DNA from: an uncultured Dorea sp.
GTDB lineage: Bacteria > Bacillota > Clostridia > Lachnospirales > Lachnospiraceae
Length of the DNA stretch: 43,031 bases
Assembly (NCBI GenBank): GCA_910584095.1
Contig: CAJTYU010000027.1
Location: forward strand, 1-43,031
Direction: 5' to 3'
Part shown: positions 40,610 through 43,031 of the stretch, piece after piece
Position numbering within the stretch: position 1 is the first letter of the stretch
Layout: every line of letters starts with the position of its first letter
Made by a program: the position numbers and the translations under genes
Notes under the pieces: model-generated
Seen by the model: the letters and a program-made list of their open reading frames with translations, nothing else
Told to the model about the DNA's origin: nothing
Databases searched by the model: none

Positions 40610-41755
40610 TTAGTAACACACTTTTATCTTTTCAATCTGTTCCCTTAAGTCTTCCAGCATTCTATGCCCATACACCTTGTTTGTTATATCACCGGAAAAA
40701 GAATGACCGAGCATTCGTTTGCGGTCATTTTCGTTAACACCATACTTTTCACAGAGCGTAGAGAATGTATGTCTGGTGTCATGGGGAGTATGTTTTTTTA
40801 TTTCAAGGATTTCCAATATTTCATACATAGCTTTTCTGAATGTAGTCGTAGTAACGGCAAGCAATGCACCATCACGCTTGATTCGACGTTCTACGAGATC
40901 GTAGATATCGCTGTGAATCGGTACAATCCGTCCCTTGGATTCCTTAGTTTTTATTCCGCCTTTGAAGTACCTGTCATTGAGATTGACTTCCATAGATTTG
41001 TATGCACTGATACGGAATCCGGAATAGCACATGATTAATAACATTTCTACTGTTGTGTTTTCTTTGTTTTCCCATAGAACCTTTAATTCAGATTCACTGA
41101 AGGGCTCACCATGTTTATCATCATTTTCTTTGTTGATCTTCACGTATCTGGAATAGTTTTTGTCGCATAAATCATTTGCATCAGCATATTTATACATTTG
41201 ATTAAAAAGCATAACAATAAGTTCAAGTGAAGAATGACGAAGCGGACAAGAGTCAACTACTTGCTGTAAATCCGAAGTTACCAAAGAGCGAAACGGAAGG
41301 TCATAGAGTGACTTGCAGTTCTTGTAAGCGGTACGGATGCTGCTTTCCATTGCTGTATGTTTTTCACGTCCTTCGGTGTATTCTTTATTGAATCTGCTTT
41401 GGTAGAATGCACGGAATATATCTGAAAAAGTCTTTTGATCAGCAAGTTCTCTCTGGTTTTGGTTGTACTTAGACAAGATACCTAATATTTGCTGCTGTAA
41501 TTTATCTCCAGTTTTCGATAGCTCTTTCTCCTTGCCGGGGTAATACTCTCCATTGCGGTACCATGTAAGGACGGTAAAACCTTTATACCAGTCATCTACA
41601 TAGCAGATAGCTTTCTGTGGTAGAGGATTTCCGTTCTCGTCGAAATCTTTTACAGGCGGATAGACACCGTAAGGGTTCGTGCGGTTTTTTCCGGAAAGTT
41701 TCTTGATGGAGCCATAGCCGTTTGGGAGCTTTGGGTATTTCTTTTTTCTTGCCAT
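40610..41755 (-). CDS. Tyrosine recombinase / integrase of a mobile element
   Basis: The 381-residue phage- or ICE-type integrase catalyses site-specific insertion and excision. It has an N-terminal arm-binding region with basic MARKKKYPKLPNGYGS, a SAM-like core-binding domain (about 115-205) and a catalytic domain (about 220-375). The latter shows the Arg in CYSGFRISAY, HDTRHTFSTL, GHSFSGDITNKVYGH with the expected Tyr nucleophile in VYGH. I chose ATG 41755 over the longer frame from 41785, which would start inside the AAGGA ribosome-site region. The base composition is more AT-rich than the chromosome to its left. Confidence 0.94.
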   Translation of the reverse strand: MARKKKYPKLPNGYGSIKKLSGKNRTNPYGVYPPVKDFDENGNPLPQKAICYVDDWYKGFTVLTWYRNGEYYPGKEKELSKTGDKLQQQILGILSKYNQNQRELADQKTFSDIFRAFYQSRFNKEYTEGREKHTAMESSIRTAYKNCKSLYDLPFRSLVTSDLQQVVDSCPLRHSSLELIVMLFNQMYKYADANDLCDKNYSRYVKINKENDDKHGEPFSESELKVLWENKENTTVEMLLIMCYSGFRISAYKSMEVNLNDRYFKGGIKTKESKGRIVPIHSDIYDLVERRIKRDGALLAVTTTTFRKAMYEILEILEIKKHTPHDTRHTFSTLCEKYGVNENDRKRMLGHSFSGDITNKVYGHRMLEDLREQIEKIKVCY

Positions 41756-41813
41756 TATATCACTGTTCCTTTCTGGTATGTGCAATGTTGCGCAAAAATA
41801 AGCATAAAAAATA

Positions 41814-41847
41814 CACCTGTACAGGTGCCGGGGGATTGTGATATAAT
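41814..41847 (+). promoter_or_regulatory. Palindromic operator and -10 box upstream of the small element RNA
   Basis: CACCTGTACAGGTG (41814-41827) is a perfect 14-base palindrome placed where the -35 box should be for TATAAT at 41842-41847. A regulator bound here could switch this rightward promoter; it is also 59 bases upstream of the leftward integrase gene. Confidence 0.5.
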
Positions 41848-41853
41848 CTTATT

Positions 41854-41936
41854 GCTGGTAAGCTATATCATGTGTCCTAGGCACTGTATAGTAAAGTCGT
41901 CCTTATGCCTGCGTGCAGGCAAGGGCGCATTTTTAT
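41854..41936 (+). ncRNA. Candidate short RNA of the mobile element
   Basis: A transcript starting about seven bases after TATAAT (41842-41847) would end after some 80 bases at a strong hairpin: TGCCTGC (41906-41912), GT, GCAGGCA (41915-41921), extended by CG-CCTT/AGGGCG pairs, then TTTTTA. No ORF with a ribosome site lies inside. It runs opposite to the integrase and towards the 3' end of the lipoprotein gene. It could be an attenuated leader or a regulatory RNA. Confidence 0.45.
41898..41936 (+). terminator. Intrinsic terminator
   Basis: Stem 41906-41912/41915-41921 with a two-base loop, extended by outer pairs 41898-41904/41922-41927, followed by CATTTTTAT. The U-tract is on the plus strand only. 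Confidence 0.8.
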
Positions 41937-41939
41937 ATT

Positions 41940-42566
41940 CTAATAAACAATAAAGTCATTGACCTCTGGTGCTTCATTTGTTCCAGAGACGTGAGCTTCA
42001 CAAACCATTTCTGCGCTTGATCCATCCGCACCAGTGATTTCACATTTTGCCTTTAAAAACCATGTATTTTCATCTACGACATCTTCGGAAATTCTTCCAG
42101 CTATGTAATTTAATTCAAAGCCGTTTGTGTATTGTGTTTTACCGTAGTTTTCTACAGCCAACCAAGCATGCCCGTTATCTAACGTTTCACTTAAAATTTC
42201 TTTGAGTTCTGAATTGTGTTTGTCAATATCATTTGCAATAGTGAAAGTAACACTTTTACTTCCCCCAACAGCATGAGAATCCGTAATTTCATAGCTTTTT
42301 ATTTCATTTTCATCAGATTCATTTATGTAGTCAGTCATATCATTTCCGCTGCTTTCACTTATGCACTTAATTGCAAAATCATATTCTTTTGCTGCTTTAA
42401 TTCCATCAAAAAGATTTTCGCCTATCATATTGTTTAATTTTTCTGCATTTGCATCTATTTCATTAGTTTCTTTCGGCTTTTCATCTTCTTCCTCAGAACC
42501 ACTTCCACATGCAGTTATAGTTACTACCATAATTATAGTAAAAATAATTGTTAAAAATTTTTTCAT
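41940..42566 (-). CDS. Lipoprotein of the mobile element, unknown function
   Basis: The 208-residue exported lipoprotein has an MKKFLTIIFTII signal and lipobox ITAC with the Cys near residue 20. A Glu/Ser-rich linker (GSGSEEEDEKPKE) precedes a roughly 165-residue soluble domain with alternating strands (KSVTFTIAND..., WFLKAKCEITGADGSSAEMVCEAHV). I do not recognise the domain. ATG 42566 follows AGAGGT; the longer frame to 42626 starts in non-coding DNA. AT-rich codon use sets it apart from the chromosome left of 40 kb. It could serve in exclusion or surface modification, but nothing shows this. Confidence 0.75.
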   Translation of the reverse strand: MKKFLTIIFTIIMVVTITACGSGSEEEDEKPKETNEIDANAEKLNNMIGENLFDGIKAAKEYDFAIKCISESSGNDMTDYINESDENEIKSYEITDSHAVGGSKSVTFTIANDIDKHNSELKEILSETLDNGHAWLAVENYGKTQYTNGFELNYIAGRISEDVVDENTWFLKAKCEITGADGSSAEMVCEAHVSGTNEAPEVNDFIVY

Positions 42567-42679
42567 AAGTATACCTCTTTCTTTTGTTTTGTTTGAGTAC
42601 AGGGTTATGTAGTAAGTATAAATCATACTTCCAATATTTACCAGATATATCCATGTAATTAGTAGAGAAAACTAAACAT

Positions 42680-42877
42680 ATGAAAATATTACTGGATAAA
42701 ATCATGTATGAAAAAGATATTTCTTCACGCCAATTATCTGCCGTGACTGGTATTTCAAAATCTACAATTAATAGGATTGCAAGCGGGGTTGTGTCTCCTA
42801 CTGTAGATACCATGGAACTTCTGGCAAAAGGTCTTAAAGTACGTATTTCAGACCTTTATGAGTCCGATTTCAAATAA
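42680..42877 (+). CDS. Cro/C1-type helix-turn-helix regulator
   Basis: The 65-residue protein is a single HTH_3 domain: ILLDKIMYEKDISSRQLSAVTGISKSTINRIASGVVSPTVDTMELLAKGLKVRISDLYES, covering the five-helix fold with no extra domain. Such small regulators control lysogeny, conjugation or excision in mobile elements. It is divergent from the lipoprotein gene, with 113 bases between starts. The ribosome site is weak, so it may be poorly or leaderless-translated. Its operator may be the palindrome at 41814, which is a guess. Confidence 0.88.
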   Translation: MKILLDKIMYEKDISSRQLSAVTGISKSTINRIASGVVSPTVDTMELLAKGLKVRISDLYESDFK

Positions 42878-42903
42878 GTGTCCCATATATGGGCCGATTT
42901 ACT

Positions 42904-42926
42904 GTTTTTCCGATAGTTTTTCCGAT
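42904..42926 (+). repeat. Two 11-base direct repeats
   Basis: GTTTTTCCGAT occurs at 42904-42914 and 42916-42926, one base apart, just upstream of the DnaA-box-like pair. Repeats of this type are common next to replication or transfer origins. Confidence 0.5.
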
Positions 42927-42955
42927 TTCAGTTGTCTTTATAGTAGAAGGAAAAG

Positions 42956-42976
42956 TTATCCACATACTTATCAACA
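42956..42976 (+). promoter_or_regulatory. Pair of DnaA-box-like sites
   Basis: TTATCCACA (42956-42964) is a perfect DnaA box; TTATCAACA (42968-42976) differs by one base. They lie in direct orientation three bases apart in a gene-free, AT-rich 154-base stretch at the window end. This could be part of an element replication origin or a DnaA-controlled promoter. Confidence 0.45.
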
Positions 42977-43031
42977 AAATTCAAACGTATATTCGAAAAA
43001 AACTCTTTAAATTATTACCTATGTGTGGTAA

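Noticed and set aside
42956..42976. Chromosomal oriC
   Set aside because: Only two DnaA-like boxes, no dnaA, dnaN or rpmH genes nearby, and the site is inside an apparent mobile element.
1..43031. CRISPR arrays, tRNA or rRNA genes, insertion sequences
   Set aside because: No regularly spaced direct repeats with unique spacers, no cloverleaf-like segments and no transposase reading frames were seen; only the integrase at 40610-41755 is mobile-type.

Overview
The window looks like a stretch of chromosome from a Gram-positive, spore-forming gut anaerobe of the Clostridia, most likely a Lachnospiraceae species. This rests on gene content and style: low-to-mid GC, strong AGGAGG-type ribosome sites, an alpha/beta-type small acid-soluble spore protein, AddAB rather than RecBCD, the PyrK/PyrD-B pair, and ftsEX followed by an M23 hydrolase. 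The genus is inference; there is no rRNA or tRNA to fix it.

Layout. Positions 1-600 carry a hairpin and a zinc-ribbon protein on the minus strand. Positions 822-6703 hold a two-component system, then hisH-hisF-ung-lpdA, ending at a strong terminator. Positions 6739-12390 form a metal-homeostasis island: an internally deleted MerR-type regulator with an intact MerR-style promoter, a His-rich CadA-like P1B ATPase, a decayed stretch with a solute-binding-protein remnant, a CadC-like ArsR repressor and a second P1B ATPase with an unusual CPA motif. The operators of the repressor gene and the first ATPase share a 10-base core, so one repressor may control both. Positions 12416-21227 carry a TPR lipoprotein, hflX and addB-addA. 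Positions 21540-23858 hold a PadR-DUF1700-DUF4097-PspC envelope operon behind a perfect-consensus promoter overlapped by a perfect inverted repeat. Positions 23911-24902 hold a spore protein and a TagA/WecG-like protein lacking catalytic residues. Positions 25164-30322 hold a PucR/CdaR-type regulator, ftsE, ftsX, an EnvC/PcsB-like M23 peptidase and a CtpA protease, a cell-division peptidoglycan-remodelling module. Positions 30361-34244 are pyrC-pyrF-pyrK-pyrD. Positions 34287-37090 hold two proline-peptide enzymes. A 527-base gap (37091-37617) contains what I think is the best novel candidate: a minus-strand transcription unit with a consensus promoter, repeated GGAGG/AGUCCAAUG segments, a 12-bp internal stem and a terminator-like hairpin, with no substantial ORF. 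A PAP2 phosphatase and a second two-component system (minus strand) follow.

From about 40.5 kb to the end the sequence becomes more AT-rich and carries a tyrosine integrase, a small promoter-to-terminator transcript, a lipoprotein, a Cro/C1-type regulator and two adjacent DnaA-box-like sites. This is one end of an integrated mobile element whose other end lies outside the window.

Starts were re-chosen from ribosome sites where the longest frame was not the best start (for example ATG at 822, 3038, 7095, 14258, 26946, 27926, 30361, 35297; TTG at 31646 and 34287).
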